A DNA stretch of 64,000 nt from CALVLD01 sp964467585 (GCA_964467585.1 CAYXRF010000002.1:1-64000); one strand, 5' to 3'. Positions 24,232-34,009 are shown, counted from the stretch's first letter. The notes: generated by a model not told the origin, from the sequence alone. Numbers and translations: made by a program.

Positions 24232-26250
24232 ATGAAAAAGGTTCTCAACGAGCAGGAAATCACAGCTAATCTCCCCTTTTTGAATCAGCTTGCGAAATCC
24301 TTCCCGACCACGGAGTATGCGCTTGCCGAAATCGTCAATTTGAGCTCCATTCTTGCCTTGCCAAAGCCAACCGAGCATTTTATGAGCGATCTTCACGGTC
24401 AGGGCGATGCGTTCGCCCACATACTCAACAACTGTTCAGGCGTTATTCGCAACGAAATTACCAGATTATTTCAGGGTCAGCTCACGTTTGACGAGATGGA
24501 AACGCTTGCAACAATCGTCTATTATCCGCAGCAGAAAATTGCTTTGGAGCTTAAATATGTGGCGGATAAGGATGGGTGGTATAAAACCACGCTGCGCAGA
24601 TTGATTATTCTTGGCAGAAAAGTGTGCAGCAAATATACCCGTTCACGCGTGCGGAAAAATCTTGATCCGAAATTTGCCTATATTATTGAAGAATTGTTGA
24701 CCGCTCGCGTTAACTTTCATGACCTTGACGCCTATTATGATGAAATATTTGACTCAATCATTCGCTATGACTATGCAATCAGCGTAATTGTGGCATTGAC
24801 AAACGCAATAAAGCGTCTTGCGGTTGACCGTCTGCATATTGTTGGCGATATTTATGACAGAGGCACTGAGCCTCACTCGATACTTGAGCTGCTGATTAAC
24901 CACCCGTCTGTTGATATCCAATGGGGCAACCATGATATCCTTTGGATGGGCGCTGCAATGGGCGAACGCACCTGTATTGCAGGTGTTTTAACAAACAGCT
25001 TCCGTCACGGCAATCTCGACCTGATCGAAAATGTTTACGGTATCAACCTGCGCCATTTGCTTATGTTCGCGCAAAAAACGTACAAGTCGGCGTTGGTATT
25101 CCGTCCGCGCAAAACAAGCGTTGACGCCTACTATGACAATCCCGAAACAAATATTCGTGCCAAGCTGCACAAAGCCATATTCGTTATTATGCACAAGCTT
25201 GAAGGGCAAATGATACAGCGCAATCCGAATTTTGGTCTGAATCATCGTCTTTTGCTTGAAAATCTTGATCAAGAGCGCGGCACGATTACCATTGAAGGCA
25301 TAACCTACCCCATTAAGGACTCTGACTTTCCGACAATAGATCCTTCAGACCCTTACAAGCTGACCGATGAAGAACAGGTTATTATCGATGAATTACAGAG
25401 GTCTTTCCTAAAGAGTCCGACCCTTCAGCGGCATATTCGCTTCTTTTTTGACCATGGAAGTCTGTATCTTATCGTCAACAATAATCTGCTTTTTCACGCG
25501 CTTGTTCCGCTCAATGATGACGGTTCATTCAAGCAGGTTAAGCTTGGCGGTCAAAAACTAAGCGGCAAAGCACTTTTTGATTATATTGACGAAGAGGTTA
25601 AACGTCTGTACTACACCGAGCCTGAAAATCGAAGTGAGCATGAGCTTGATCTGCTTTGGTATCTGTGGTGCGGTCCCGATTCTCCCTTGTTTGGCAAAAG
25701 CAGGATGACCACATTTGAGCGGGTGGAAATTGACGATTCAAAATCTCACAAAGAAAAGCGCAACGCATATTACAGCTATCAGGATACCGAGGATATGGCA
25801 ATTCGCATAATGCACGAATTTGGCATTTCCGATACCGAGCATTCTGTTATAGTTAACGGTCATATCCCTGTTGAAAAGATAAACGGTGAAAACCCCATTA
25901 AGGCAAACGGCAAGCTTATAGTGATTGACGGAGGCTTCTCAAAATACTATCAAAAGACGACGGGCATTGCCGGATATACGTTAACGTACGATTCCCGCGG
26001 ACTTTACATTGTTGCACACGAGCCGTTTGTGAGCCTTGAAAAGGCGATTGAGGACAACGCCGATATCCACTCCACGATTGAAGTTCAGAATATTCTTGCT
26101 ACAAAGGGGCAAATGATGGTGCGCGATACCGACAAGGGCAAGGAGCTTGAGGACGAAATCCACGCGCTTGAGCTGCTTGTTGGCGCATACGATTGTGGGC
26201 TTATCCAGGAAAATCACCTGTTTAGGTTGGTCAAGGTTCCTCTGCAATAA
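24232..26250 (+). CDS. fbp: Fructose-1,6-bisphosphatase class III
   Basis: Gluconeogenic enzyme hydrolysing fructose-1,6-bisphosphate to fructose-6-phosphate. The 672-residue length and sequence match the Firmicutes-specific class III family, a calcineurin-like metallophosphatase: FMSDLHGQGDAFAHIL (metal-binding Asp-x-His), HIVGDIYDRG, WGNHDILWMGAA, and later VNGHIPV and VIDGGFSKYYQ. The ATG at 24232 follows TGGAGGTTATC; a longer upstream frame has no SD or homology. It sits alone behind its own promoter, and a strong bidirectional terminator follows. Family identity is very secure. Confidence 0.97.
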   Translation: MKKVLNEQEITANLPFLNQLAKSFPTTEYALAEIVNLSSILALPKPTEHFMSDLHGQGDAFAHILNNCSGVIRNEITRLFQGQLTFDEMETLATIVYYPQQKIALELKYVADKDGWYKTTLRRLIILGRKVCSKYTRSRVRKNLDPKFAYIIEELLTARVNFHDLDAYYDEIFDSIIRYDYAISVIVALTNAIKRLAVDRLHIVGDIYDRGTEPHSILELLINHPSVDIQWGNHDILWMGAAMGERTCIAGVLTNSFRHGNLDLIENVYGINLRHLLMFAQKTYKSALVFRPRKTSVDAYYDNPETNIRAKLHKAIFVIMHKLEGQMIQRNPNFGLNHRLLLENLDQERGTITIEGITYPIKDSDFPTIDPSDPYKLTDEEQVIIDELQRSFLKSPTLQRHIRFFFDHGSLYLIVNNNLLFHALVPLNDDGSFKQVKLGGQKLSGKALFDYIDEEVKRLYYTEPENRSEHELDLLWYLWCGPDSPLFGKSRMTTFERVEIDDSKSHKEKRNAYYSYQDTEDMAIRIMHEFGISDTEHSVIVNGHIPVEKINGENPIKANGKLIVIDGGFSKYYQKTTGIAGYTLTYDSRGLYIVAHEPFVSLEKAIEDNADIHSTIEVQNILATKGQMMVRDTDKGKELEDEIHALELLVGAYDCGLIQENHLFRLVKVPLQ

Positions 26251-26290
26251 AACCGTTTCCGCTTCCGCAAAATTTGTAATGATCATAGCT

Positions 26291-26325
26291 GCGGGTCGAC
26301 GAGAATCATTTTCTCATCGACCCGC
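26291..26325. terminator. Bidirectional terminator between fbp and the convergent epimerase gene
   Basis: GCGGGTCGA (26291-26299) pairs with TCGACCCGC (26317-26325), with an inner GAGAA/TTCTC extension. TTTGATTTT follows on the plus strand. It lies between two convergent genes and could serve both. Confidence 0.75.
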
Positions 26326-26353
26326 TTTGATTTTACGCCTGCAATATCAGTTT

Positions 26354-27376
26354 TCAGCAATGAGCACGTTTTTTGGGCTTGATTGCAAGCACGCCCTGAT
26401 TGATAAGCCATTCAACGGTGTCTGAAAGGGTCTGACGGAAATCACGCGTTGTATAGCCAAGCTCCCGTGCTGCCTTGTCGTGTGAAAAGTCTGCATTTGA
26501 GCTGAGCGTATACAGCGAGTATGACGTGTAAAGCGGTGGCGTCTTGCGAATGCGATAATATGTTTCGGCAAGGCGGGCGGTGCTTTTTGCAAACCATAAC
26601 GGCAATATGTTCTTAACCTTTCGCAGCCCCGTAACAATACTCAGTGTGTCAAGCAGGTCTGATACCCTCACGTACTTGTTTGAAAGAATATAGCACTCTC
26701 CGCGCCTGCCGTTTTCACACGCCGAAGCAACGCCCTGCGCCACGTCACGAACGTCTACAAAATCATAACCGCCATCGACGCCTGCGGTGAGCTTGTGCCT
26801 GCAATAATCAATTACAAGTGAAGTGATATGACCATGCCCCTTATCATACGGCCCGCATATTCCCGAAGGATGCACCACGGAAGCGTCAAGCCCCTCACTT
26901 GCGGCATTAAGAACGTATGCGGTTGCTGCGGCTTTTGATTTGGCGTACAGCCCGTTAACACGATCGGGATCGAACGTATCTGTCTCCGAAATCTCCTTGC
27001 CCTTAGGCAGCTCGGGTATTGCATGCACCGAGCTTATATATACAAGCTTTTTAGCGTGGTATTCGCGGCACAGATCCACTACGTTTTGAGTGCCCGTAAC
27101 GTTAACATCCCAAACCCTTTGTTCAAATTTGGACGCTATCGTTACTATACCTGCACAGTGTATCACGATAAGCTCAGTGTCAGCGGACGCAGTGAAAAAC
27201 GGACGCATTGAATCCACGTCACGCACATCGCCATAAAAGCAGGTTACCAGCTCTATCGTCATGCGCTCGTTATTCAGCAAAAGTGCACGAACGCTTTCGC
27301 CGCGCTCGACCAGCAGCTTTGTAACAGCGGTTCCCAAATGCCCCGCCGCTCCGGTTATCAAGTAAAGCTTTTTCAT
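26354..27376 (-). CDS. NAD(P)-dependent epimerase/dehydratase (extended SDR, dihydroflavonol-reductase-like)
   Basis: A 340-residue extended short-chain dehydrogenase. Nucleotide-binding Gly motif TGAAGHLG near the N terminus, HCAGIVTI, catalytic Ser in VYISSVHAIPE and Tyr-x3-Lys in YAKSK at about 145, then VHPSGICGPYD and DFVDVRDVAQG, as in dihydroflavonol-4-reductase/NAD-epimerase relatives. Substrate unknown. SD GGAGG is 10 nt before the ATG, with a predicted promoter upstream, so it can be expressed independently of the minus-strand run above it. Probably a soluble cytoplasmic enzyme. Confidence 0.9.
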   Translation of the reverse strand: MKKLYLITGAAGHLGTAVTKLLVERGESVRALLLNNERMTIELVTCFYGDVRDVDSMRPFFTASADTELIVIHCAGIVTIASKFEQRVWDVNVTGTQNVVDLCREYHAKKLVYISSVHAIPELPKGKEISETDTFDPDRVNGLYAKSKAAATAYVLNAASEGLDASVVHPSGICGPYDKGHGHITSLVIDYCRHKLTAGVDGGYDFVDVRDVAQGVASACENGRRGECYILSNKYVRVSDLLDTLSIVTGLRKVKNILPLWFAKSTARLAETYYRIRKTPPLYTSYSLYTLSSNADFSHDKAARELGYTTRDFRQTLSDTVEWLINQGVLAIKPKKRAHC

Positions 27377-27406
27377 AATTATATTGCCTCCTTTCGCACG
27401 GCCTAT

Positions 27407-27435
27407 ATAACAAAATGGGACGGACTATACGTCAA
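27407..27435 (-). promoter_or_regulatory. Predicted promoter of the epimerase gene
   Basis: On the minus strand TTGACG (27435-27430), 17-bp spacer, TGTTAT (27412-27407). A perfect 12-bp palindrome CCATAATTATGG (27470-27481) lies 34 bp upstream and may be an operator. Confidence 0.5.
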
Positions 27436-27524
27436 TAGCGTACCCCCCGACCCATGATTTTATTATACACCATAATTATGGCTTGTGCATTAATTAAATT
27501 TGAATTTTACATAAGTTTTACAAA

Positions 27525-28031
27525 TTACTCAATGAATACCGCACCGTACCAGTTCTGTTCATCCGAATCGTCCTTCAAAGTGTATAGCGGCAGTCCCAAA
27601 CGCTTTACAGTTTTGAAAACGTCTATGCCGACGCTGTGAAAAGCGGGGCGCGCACGTTCGGGAAATCTGCAGGGTGCATCCGACACAGCCGCGCATTCCG
27701 AGCACAGCGAACAGTCGCTCATTGAAAAAGCGAAATACATCCCGTCCGCAAAAGCCATTCTCTCAATCTCAAACGTAATAATCTGCGACAGTCTTTTATC
27801 GTGAGTGTGTACGATTACCCCGCCTTTATAACGCGTCAGCATCTCTTTATATTCAGCAAACGAAGGATTTCCCTTGCGGCTTGGGCATGTATGGTTTTTT
27901 CCCCAATCGGGGCACCCGTACATACACTTCAGCAGCGTTCGGCTGTCAAAAAAAATATCGTCAATTGTGAATGGCACACAGTCCGCCGCACCCGCAAGCA
28001 GTGCATATTCTATGTATTTTGAATGCTCCAT
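27525..28031 (-). CDS. DUF2284-type Cys-rich metal-binding protein
   Basis: A 168-residue protein matching the DUF2284 pattern: CMYGCPDWGKNHTCP near residue 36-50 and a ferredoxin-like CSLCSECAAVSDAPC cluster near 107-121, followed by RPAFHSVGIDVF. The Cys residues suggest a bound metal or Fe-S cluster; the family is predicted but has no established reaction. SD GAGGGAG lies upstream of the ATG. It stands about 115 bp below the methyltransferase gene on the same strand and could be co-transcribed. Soluble, cytoplasmic. Confidence 0.88.
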   Translation of the reverse strand: MEHSKYIEYALLAGAADCVPFTIDDIFFDSRTLLKCMYGCPDWGKNHTCPSRKGNPSFAEYKEMLTRYKGGVIVHTHDKRLSQIITFEIERMAFADGMYFAFSMSDCSLCSECAAVSDAPCRFPERARPAFHSVGIDVFKTVKRLGLPLYTLKDDSDEQNWYGAVFIE

Positions 28032-28146
28032 TTTTCTCCCTCTTTTCTGTTGTAAAGCTCCGACTTATGACCTCTTCCGTGTAGTATCCGCGCAAAAAGC
28101 ACTTGTCGGTATGATTTTTGATTTTTAATTACCGCATATCGTGCAA

Positions 28147-28845
28147 TCATCGTTTAAGAATAAAAAGCCTGCGTTTCATAGTTTCCGGCTCGTCCGAAAA
28201 TCTGAACTCCTCGTATGACGTTATGGCAAAAAACTTACCCAGAAGCTTTTCCCATTCGTGATTTGTAAGGTTTACACATCGCAGAATCCCGTTCATCGTA
28301 TAGGCGTCATCGCCAATCGGCTGCATATTTAAGCGTGTGCGCATCGCTTCATCCGCATATGGATTCAGCATTATCGCCGCAGTCGCGCCCAAGCGCAGCA
28401 CTCGGCGGAGCTTTTCAAGCGCAATCAGCGCCGCATCCTTTGGAATTACATCCAGTACGTTTGACGAGAACAAACCGTCAAAGCATCCATTCGGCATGGC
28501 GTCAAGCGCAGAATCATCCTTTGCGATAAAGCTTATCCCACGGCAAATCGTGTCAATCGCCTTTGCCTGCGTTTCCGCCGCTTTTATAGCGTTGCGCGAC
28601 TGGTCAAGTGCGGTTATCGCAAGCGTGTGTCCGTTTTTCGCCGCATTAATCGCCATATAAAATGACGCCCATCCGCTTCCGCATCCAAAATCGATAACGC
28701 TGACGCCGCTTGAAACAGTGTTAAGTGCGCTTTCGATTGTTGGACACCCAAGGTCTGAAAGCTCGTCCTCGGATCTTATGACGTCATTATCCTTAAAAAA
28801 AACATTGTCCCAGAAGCTTTTTGCGTCTTTATAGATGTCTGCCAT
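28147..28845 (-). CDS. Class I SAM-dependent methyltransferase
   Basis: A 232-residue methyltransferase of unknown substrate. Motif I is VIDFGCGSGWASFY at about residue 51-64, motif II ALDQSRNAIKAA, a motif with FIAKDDSALDAM, and motif IV-like GCFDGLFSSNVLDVIP, then LRRVLRLGATAAIMLNP. This is the small-molecule/ubiE-like Rossmann methyltransferase pattern. SD GGAGGG precedes the ATG, 12 bp after the dGTPase stop, so it is in an operon with that gene. No specific substrate can be proposed. Confidence 0.88.
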   Translation of the reverse strand: MADIYKDAKSFWDNVFFKDNDVIRSEDELSDLGCPTIESALNTVSSGVSVIDFGCGSGWASFYMAINAAKNGHTLAITALDQSRNAIKAAETQAKAIDTICRGISFIAKDDSALDAMPNGCFDGLFSSNVLDVIPKDAALIALEKLRRVLRLGATAAIMLNPYADEAMRTRLNMQPIGDDAYTMNGILRCVNLTNHEWEKLLGKFFAITSYEEFRFSDEPETMKRRLFILKR

Positions 28846-28857
28846 TATTGCCCTCCG

Positions 28858-29862
28858 TTACATCCAATCCTGCGGAACATACAAGCGCTTGTAGTCATCG
28901 ATTGCATATCGGTCCGTCATGCATGCTATGTAATCGGCGGCAACGCGCTCCGCGCCATCCATGTGGATATTTTTTGTGAATTCCTGTGGAAGGTCATACA
29001 CATGGTCCAGATAGTGGTAATACAATGCGCGGACCACCCCCTCCGCCTTCCCCTCCTCGGACTTGGCGCGGCTGTTCGTGTACAGATTGTCAAAAAGAAA
29101 ATCACGAAGCTTGTTGAACTCGTGCCACATATCGGCCGACATACGCACCTCCGACTTATCGCGGCTTTCAAGCAGCACATTTACGATCAGATTGTTTATC
29201 CTTTTGCCGTGGCTGTCGCCGATAGCGCACTTGCAGCTTTCCGGAAGATCGCTCTCGGACATCAGACCGGCACGAATCGCATCGTCGATATCATGGTTGA
29301 TGTACGCGATTCTGTCTGAAATGCTGACTACAACTCCCTCCAGAGTGGCAGGTTTGCCGCTTGACTTGTGATTAAGTATACCATCGCGCACCTCAAACGT
29401 AAGATTGAGACCCGCCCCATCGTTCTCAAGCTTTTCAACAACACGAAGGCTTTGAACATTGTGCTCGAACCCTCCGGGAACAAGGTCGTTCAGAACCGCC
29501 TCACCCGCGTGTCCAAACGGTGTATGACCCAAATCGTGCCCCAAAGCAATCGCTTCTGTGAGGTCCTCATTCAGTCTCAATCCTCTGGATATTGTGCGTG
29601 CAATCTGGCTGACCTCCAATGTATGCGTCAAACGTGTACGATAATGATCGCCCACCGGTGAAAGGAACACCTGTGTCTTGTGCTTGAGTCTGCGAAAGCT
29701 TTTGCAGTGAATAATTCTGTCTCTGTCGCGTATAAACTCCGTGCGAATCGGGCATGGTTCAAGCGGTATCTCGCGCCCGCGTGTGTTAACGCTCAGCATG
29801 GCATAGGGGCTGAGTGTTTCCGCCTCCCTCCGCTCAATCTCCAAACGGAATGTATCATCCAT
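28858..29862 (-). CDS. dgt: dGTPase-like HD-domain deoxynucleotide triphosphohydrolase
   Basis: HD-superfamily enzyme that splits dNTPs into nucleoside and triphosphate, controlling the dNTP pool. The 334-residue form from ATG 29862 is chosen since GGAGG lies 8 nt upstream. Visible motifs: RDRDRIIHCKSFRRLKHKTQV, TRLTHTLEVSQIAR (first His), ALGHDLGHTPFGHAGE (HD motif and second His pair) and DRIAYINHDIDDA (final Asp), all in the dGTPase family order. It is the short class, like bacterial dGTPase-like type 2 proteins. It lies between a MATE exporter gene and a methyltransferase gene on the minus strand. Activity on particular dNTPs cannot be inferred. Confidence 0.93.
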   Translation of the reverse strand: MDDTFRLEIERREAETLSPYAMLSVNTRGREIPLEPCPIRTEFIRDRDRIIHCKSFRRLKHKTQVFLSPVGDHYRTRLTHTLEVSQIARTISRGLRLNEDLTEAIALGHDLGHTPFGHAGEAVLNDLVPGGFEHNVQSLRVVEKLENDGAGLNLTFEVRDGILNHKSSGKPATLEGVVVSISDRIAYINHDIDDAIRAGLMSESDLPESCKCAIGDSHGKRINNLIVNVLLESRDKSEVRMSADMWHEFNKLRDFLFDNLYTNSRAKSEEGKAEGVVRALYYHYLDHVYDLPQEFTKNIHMDGAERVAADYIACMTDRYAIDDYKRLYVPQDWM

Positions 29863-29918
29863 AATAAGCACCTCCGATAAGGTAACTGTATGTCGCCGCA
29901 CAAGTGAGAAGCAACTCC

Positions 29919-31415
29919 TTATATATTCGCCGCATCATTAACGTTATCCTCTTGCTCCTCCTGCAGAAATGCTTCCTTTGATGTGTTAAGCCATCTTTTG
30001 CGCAGAAAGCGTATCAACATAAGGCTTCCGCTGACAACAATATTTGCAACCATGGCTATCCATGCACCCATAAGCCCAAGGTTAAATACCTTTATCAGTA
30101 AAACGGCAGTTACAACCCTTATGCCCCACATGCCGATTATTGTGTACATAAATGGTGTTTTTGTATCGCCTGCGCCTCGAAGCGCACCAGCCGCAACCAT
30201 TTGCATTGCAAAGAACGGCTGTGCAAACGCCTCTATGCGAAGTACGGAGCCTCCAAGGGCAATAACCTGTGGATCTGAGGAGAATATCCCAACGAGATCA
30301 TATGAAAACAAGAACAGCAGAACACCCATCGCGCTCATAAATACAACGCCTGAGAGGATACACTTTTTGCCATACCTAACGGCAAGCTCGTCCTTTTTTG
30401 CCCCGAGCGACTGTGAAACAAGCGTGGTAGCGGCTGCTGTGAACCCAAATGCGGGCATATACGTTATACTCTCTGCCGTTATTGCGTAGTTATGTGCGGC
30501 AAGCGCGGCTGTTCCCACGCCTGTCACAAGAGCGGTCATTGTTATCTGTCCAAGGTTTTGAGTGATTCTTTCAAGCGCGACGGGAAGCGACAGTTTAACA
30601 GTCCCCTTAATAATTGCTTTATCGGGCTTCCAAGAACCGCGAAGCGATATTCTTGCAGGATATTTTTTGAGAAAAAGCCTTGAAAGCATTACGAGCCCCA
30701 TTATCGTTATCGATATTGCCGATGCGATCGCAGCTCCGGCAACACCCATTCCGGCGCCCCACATATTGAACGATACTTCCGGTATGCTTATGCCAAGTAT
30801 GCGTACCCCTCCCGCAAAAAGCGTTATGACACGTGTGTTAAATATCAGCAAAAAGTTAAGACAAACATTCAGAACATTCATTATCACGTTGCATATAAGA
30901 GGAGTTTTTGTATCACCCGCGCACCGCAGCACCCATGCTGACATTACGCTCATCGCGCAGACCGTATAGCCCATCGCGTAAAGCTGAAAATATCTCGCGC
31001 TTTGCTTTGCGATTGCAGGATCTGCACCCATAAGCGTTGGTATGAACGGTGCGGTTAACTCAACCGCAGCAGTAACCAACACCCCAAGGAACAGTGCAGA
31101 CATCACGCCTTGACGGATAATTCGCTTGGCGCGTTCATAATCCTGTGCTCCGATAGCTCTTCCGACATATACCGAAAAGCCTGTCCCAAGCGCAGCGAAC
31201 AACCCGCTTATCATCCATGTGAAAGGAGCGACAACGCCTATTGACGCTCCTGCTTCGGTTCCGTTGCCGATAGCGCCTACCATCGCCGTGTCAACGTAAT
31301 TGACAAGCGTAAGAAACAGTTGCTCCAATATTGCCGGCCATGCCAGCATACAGATGACGGCAATTGGATTGCGGCTTTCGTCAGTAAGGCTTGCATATTT
31401 GACCTTCATACTCAT
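29919..31415 (-). CDS. MATE-family multidrug/cation efflux transporter
   Basis: A 498-residue, 12-helix membrane antiporter. Typical signatures: LAWPAILEQLFLTLVNYVDTAMVG near the N terminus, ALGTGFSVYVGRAIGAQDYERA, and in the second half TLVSQSLGAKKDELA and MQMVAAGALRGAGDTKTPF. The first Met (31415) overlaps the upstream flippase stop as ATGA; a second Met two residues on is equally possible. Overlap implies translational coupling with the flippase gene. Substrate unknown; the family exports drugs or metabolites using H+ or Na+. Confidence 0.94.
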   Translation of the reverse strand: MSMKVKYASLTDESRNPIAVICMLAWPAILEQLFLTLVNYVDTAMVGAIGNGTEAGASIGVVAPFTWMISGLFAALGTGFSVYVGRAIGAQDYERAKRIIRQGVMSALFLGVLVTAAVELTAPFIPTLMGADPAIAKQSARYFQLYAMGYTVCAMSVMSAWVLRCAGDTKTPLICNVIMNVLNVCLNFLLIFNTRVITLFAGGVRILGISIPEVSFNMWGAGMGVAGAAIASAISITIMGLVMLSRLFLKKYPARISLRGSWKPDKAIIKGTVKLSLPVALERITQNLGQITMTALVTGVGTAALAAHNYAITAESITYMPAFGFTAAATTLVSQSLGAKKDELAVRYGKKCILSGVVFMSAMGVLLFLFSYDLVGIFSSDPQVIALGGSVLRIEAFAQPFFAMQMVAAGALRGAGDTKTPFMYTIIGMWGIRVVTAVLLIKVFNLGLMGAWIAMVANIVVSGSLMLIRFLRKRWLNTSKEAFLQEEQEDNVNDAANI

Positions 31416-33211
31416 TTGACGCTGTCAGTCTTTATCCTAAACAGCTTTGCCAGGCGCTTTCCGCCGGGCATAAACTCCATATCGTTTTTATTAAAGGCTT
31501 TAAGCAGCCACATAAGCGCTGCATATACGACTACGCCTATACAAATGCTGCCGATCGTTGCAAGAGTAGGATGACCGAGCGAATAGATGTATTCATACGC
31601 GAAGTACACCGCAACGCCCATTATGCCTGCTGAAAAAATCGGCTTGCCGAATGTGTCAAACCACCGCACGCGAATGCCCGCTTTTACCGCCGCATATATC
31701 GTATCGCCAATGCCCGCAACAGCATAGCATACAACGGTTGACAATGTCGCACCCAGAATACCGAGGGATGTGTATTTCATCAAGATAATCATCAACGCAA
31801 CCTTCAGCGCACCGCCGACAATAAGGAAATAAACCGGTATACGTTGACGTCCCATGCCTTGAACTACACCTGTCATGGTCTGCACAAGTGATAGGAAGAG
31901 AACGCCAATCGCGGCTATCTGCATTATTCCTCCTGCAAGTGTGTAGCTAGAAACTACATCCCCGCCGCTTTGCATTGCCATAATCTCAGAAATGAATCCG
32001 CTGATTGAATAATTGTCTGTGCTTGCGCCGACTTTTGTGAAAAGCATTGCAATTATTGGCGCGCCTACAACAAACAATCCCGCAGCGCACGGCGCACCGA
32101 TTATCATTGCCAGCTTCATGCCTGTCGCGCCCGCCTTGCGAACCGCTTTTGCGTCATTTTCCGCCATGCGTTCGGATATTGCGGGAACAAGGCTCATTGA
32201 CAGCGCAAGGGTCAAAACAGCAGGCATGTTTATAAGCGGGGTGACATACGAGCGAAGCGCAACGAACGAATCCCCTGCCATCTTTTCAGGAAGCATCGCT
32301 ATGACATTTGAAATGCTTTTGAGCGCAGAAGACGCAAGTGCATTGCCCGTTTCTAATACATTGGTTGGAATACACCAAAGGTTTGAATAGCTTTCTGTCA
32401 AAATTCGCTTGATGAATATCGAATCGGCTATCGCCGTGATAGGCATTATTGACGCACCGATTGTAATTGGTACAGCAATAGCAAGAAGCCTCCACGAAAG
32501 CTCTCGGAACGAACTTTTTGGGCGAGTGCGTTTTTCAACAGAATCAATGCTTATGTAGCTGCGTTTCTTTCGGTAGAACAGATATATCACTATCAAAGCC
32601 AAAAGCTCCGATATGCTTATGCCTATCAGCGTCCCCATCGCCCACAGCTCCGGTCTTGTCGGGTACAACCTTACAAACAGTATTGCAAGTGAATAGCCCA
32701 TTATCAGCTTGCCGACCTGTTCGGTTATCTGACTTATGGCGGTGCCCGTCATCATCTGAAGCCCCTGAAGATAGCCTCGGTATGCGCACATTATTGAAAC
32801 AATGAACAGAGCGGGCGCCAACGCTCGAAGAGAATAGCTCGCCCCCTCAACATTGCCAAGCTTTGCGATAAGCGGTGCGCCAAAAAACAGCAGAAGCATT
32901 GTTATCAGTCCAATGATAATAAGCAGCCGCATTGCCGTTTTGAAAACGTCCTTTGCTCCGCGTCGGTCGTTTACCGCGACGCGCTCCGCCACAAGCTTAG
33001 ATATTGCCGTGGGAAATCCTGCTGATGAAATCACCAACAGCCACGAATAGTATGGATACGCTGTTTCGTAAAACAGCATTCCGTCATATCCGTTCTGCTG
33101 AAGAATGTTCGTCAGCGGGATTCTGTACACCGCACCAATTATTTTTACGATAAGACCGGCAATACCAAGTATCGCCGCGCCCTTTATAAACGACGTCTTT
33201 GTTCTTTCCAT
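31412..33211 (-). CDS. Polysaccharide/lipid flippase, SpoVB/MurJ-like (MOP superfamily)
   Basis: A 599-residue membrane protein with about 14 helices. The N-terminal KGAAILGIAGLIVKIIGAVYRIPL segment and SAGFPTAISKLVAER, later AIADSIFIKRIL, SMSLVPAISE and ASTDNYSISGF, match the SpoVB/YtgP/MurJ branch of the MOP flippases, which move lipid-linked precursors across the membrane for peptidoglycan or spore cortex. Start ATG 33211 is chosen because GGAG lies 7 nt upstream; an alternative 11 codons earlier has no SD. Length is longer than average MATE proteins, supporting SpoVB type. Given spoIVA in the window, a sporulation or general cell-wall role are both possible. Confidence 0.88.
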   Translation of the reverse strand: MERTKTSFIKGAAILGIAGLIVKIIGAVYRIPLTNILQQNGYDGMLFYETAYPYYSWLLVISSAGFPTAISKLVAERVAVNDRRGAKDVFKTAMRLLIIIGLITMLLLFFGAPLIAKLGNVEGASYSLRALAPALFIVSIMCAYRGYLQGLQMMTGTAISQITEQVGKLIMGYSLAILFVRLYPTRPELWAMGTLIGISISELLALIVIYLFYRKKRSYISIDSVEKRTRPKSSFRELSWRLLAIAVPITIGASIMPITAIADSIFIKRILTESYSNLWCIPTNVLETGNALASSALKSISNVIAMLPEKMAGDSFVALRSYVTPLINMPAVLTLALSMSLVPAISERMAENDAKAVRKAGATGMKLAMIIGAPCAAGLFVVGAPIIAMLFTKVGASTDNYSISGFISEIMAMQSGGDVVSSYTLAGGIMQIAAIGVLFLSLVQTMTGVVQGMGRQRIPVYFLIVGGALKVALMIILMKYTSLGILGATLSTVVCYAVAGIGDTIYAAVKAGIRVRWFDTFGKPIFSAGIMGVAVYFAYEYIYSLGHPTLATIGSICIGVVVYAALMWLLKAFNKNDMEFMPGGKRLAKLFRIKTDSVK

Positions 33212-33371
33212 CCGGTCGCTCCACACTTCAATAGTATTATTCAAGATTATAACTCATTTGCATCCTTTATGCACGCACTTTTATAACGAATGTTGATGAA
33301 CTTCAAAAGTATTTTTTGTTTTCGAACATGGTCATGGTACTCCAACTTAAAAAACAGAATATACATTTCGC

Positions 33372-33400
33372 TTGACAAAAGTCAAAATTCAATGTATAGT
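33372..33400 (+). promoter_or_regulatory. Strong sigma-A promoter with palindromic element, upstream of CarD-like gene
   Basis: TTGACA (33372-33377), 17-bp spacer, TATAGT (33395-33400). The -35 box is inside a perfect inverted repeat TTGAC-AAAA-GTCAA (33372-33385), a possible repressor site. The leader of about 85 nt contains another palindrome, CTGTTGGCAACAG (33449-33461), which could form a hairpin in mRNA before the SD. Confidence 0.7.
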
Positions 33401-33492
33401 TATATGTAAGGAGACTATTAGGCTTTTATGGCGATAGCTGCTGTTCAGCTGTTGGCAACAGTATGTTGTCAGCACTGTTTTGGAGGGAAAAC

Positions 33493-33957
33493 TTGTTTTC
33501 GATTGGAGATTTGGTCTGCTACCCCATGCACGGCGTCGGTATTGTCGAGGCAATTGAGGAGCATAGTGTTCTTGGTGAAACGGGTCGGTATTACTCGCTT
33601 CGTTTTGTTGCCGGTAAAATGACCGCGCTGGTGCCCGTTGCCACGGCGGAGCAGGTTGGCATGAGGTCCCTTATATCTGAGGACGACTGCAAAAACGTGT
33701 TGGCATATATGCAAACAAAGGGCAGCCGCGGCAGCGATAACTGGAATCAACGCTATCGTGATAATCTTGATAAGCTCCGCACGGGCGCGGTGATAAGCGT
33801 AGCCGATGTTGTTAAGTGTCTTTCACTGCGTGAGTCTGAAAAAAAGCTTTCCGCAGGTGAGCGAAAAATGCTTCTCATGGCAAGGGGGATACTTGTGTCA
33901 GAGATATCCACCGTTCTATCCGCAGACCCATCCGAAATTGAGCAATTGATCTGCTGA
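33493..33957 (+). CDS. CarD-family transcriptional regulator
   Basis: CarD proteins bind the RNA polymerase beta subunit and stabilise open promoter complexes. Of the two possible starts I choose TTG at 33493 because GGAGGG (33482-33487) is 5 nt upstream and the product then begins FSIGDLVCYPMHGVG, exactly the usual CarD N terminus; an ATG 10 codons earlier lacks an SD. The 154 residues comprise the RID/Tudor-like domain (1-65) and a helical DNA-binding part (KLRTGAVISVADVVKCLSLRESEKKLS, then GERKMLLMARGILVSEI). It has a strong own promoter with an operator-like palindrome. The YacL-type gene follows 52 bp later. Family call is firm. Confidence 0.93.
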   Translation: MFSIGDLVCYPMHGVGIVEAIEEHSVLGETGRYYSLRFVAGKMTALVPVATAEQVGMRSLISEDDCKNVLAYMQTKGSRGSDNWNQRYRDNLDKLRTGAVISVADVVKCLSLRESEKKLSAGERKMLLMARGILVSEISTVLSADPSEIEQLIC

Positions 33958-34009
33958 TGATGTATATTCGTGTATTTTATTGTTAATAAACCTCAAGGGG
34001 TGATTGTAT

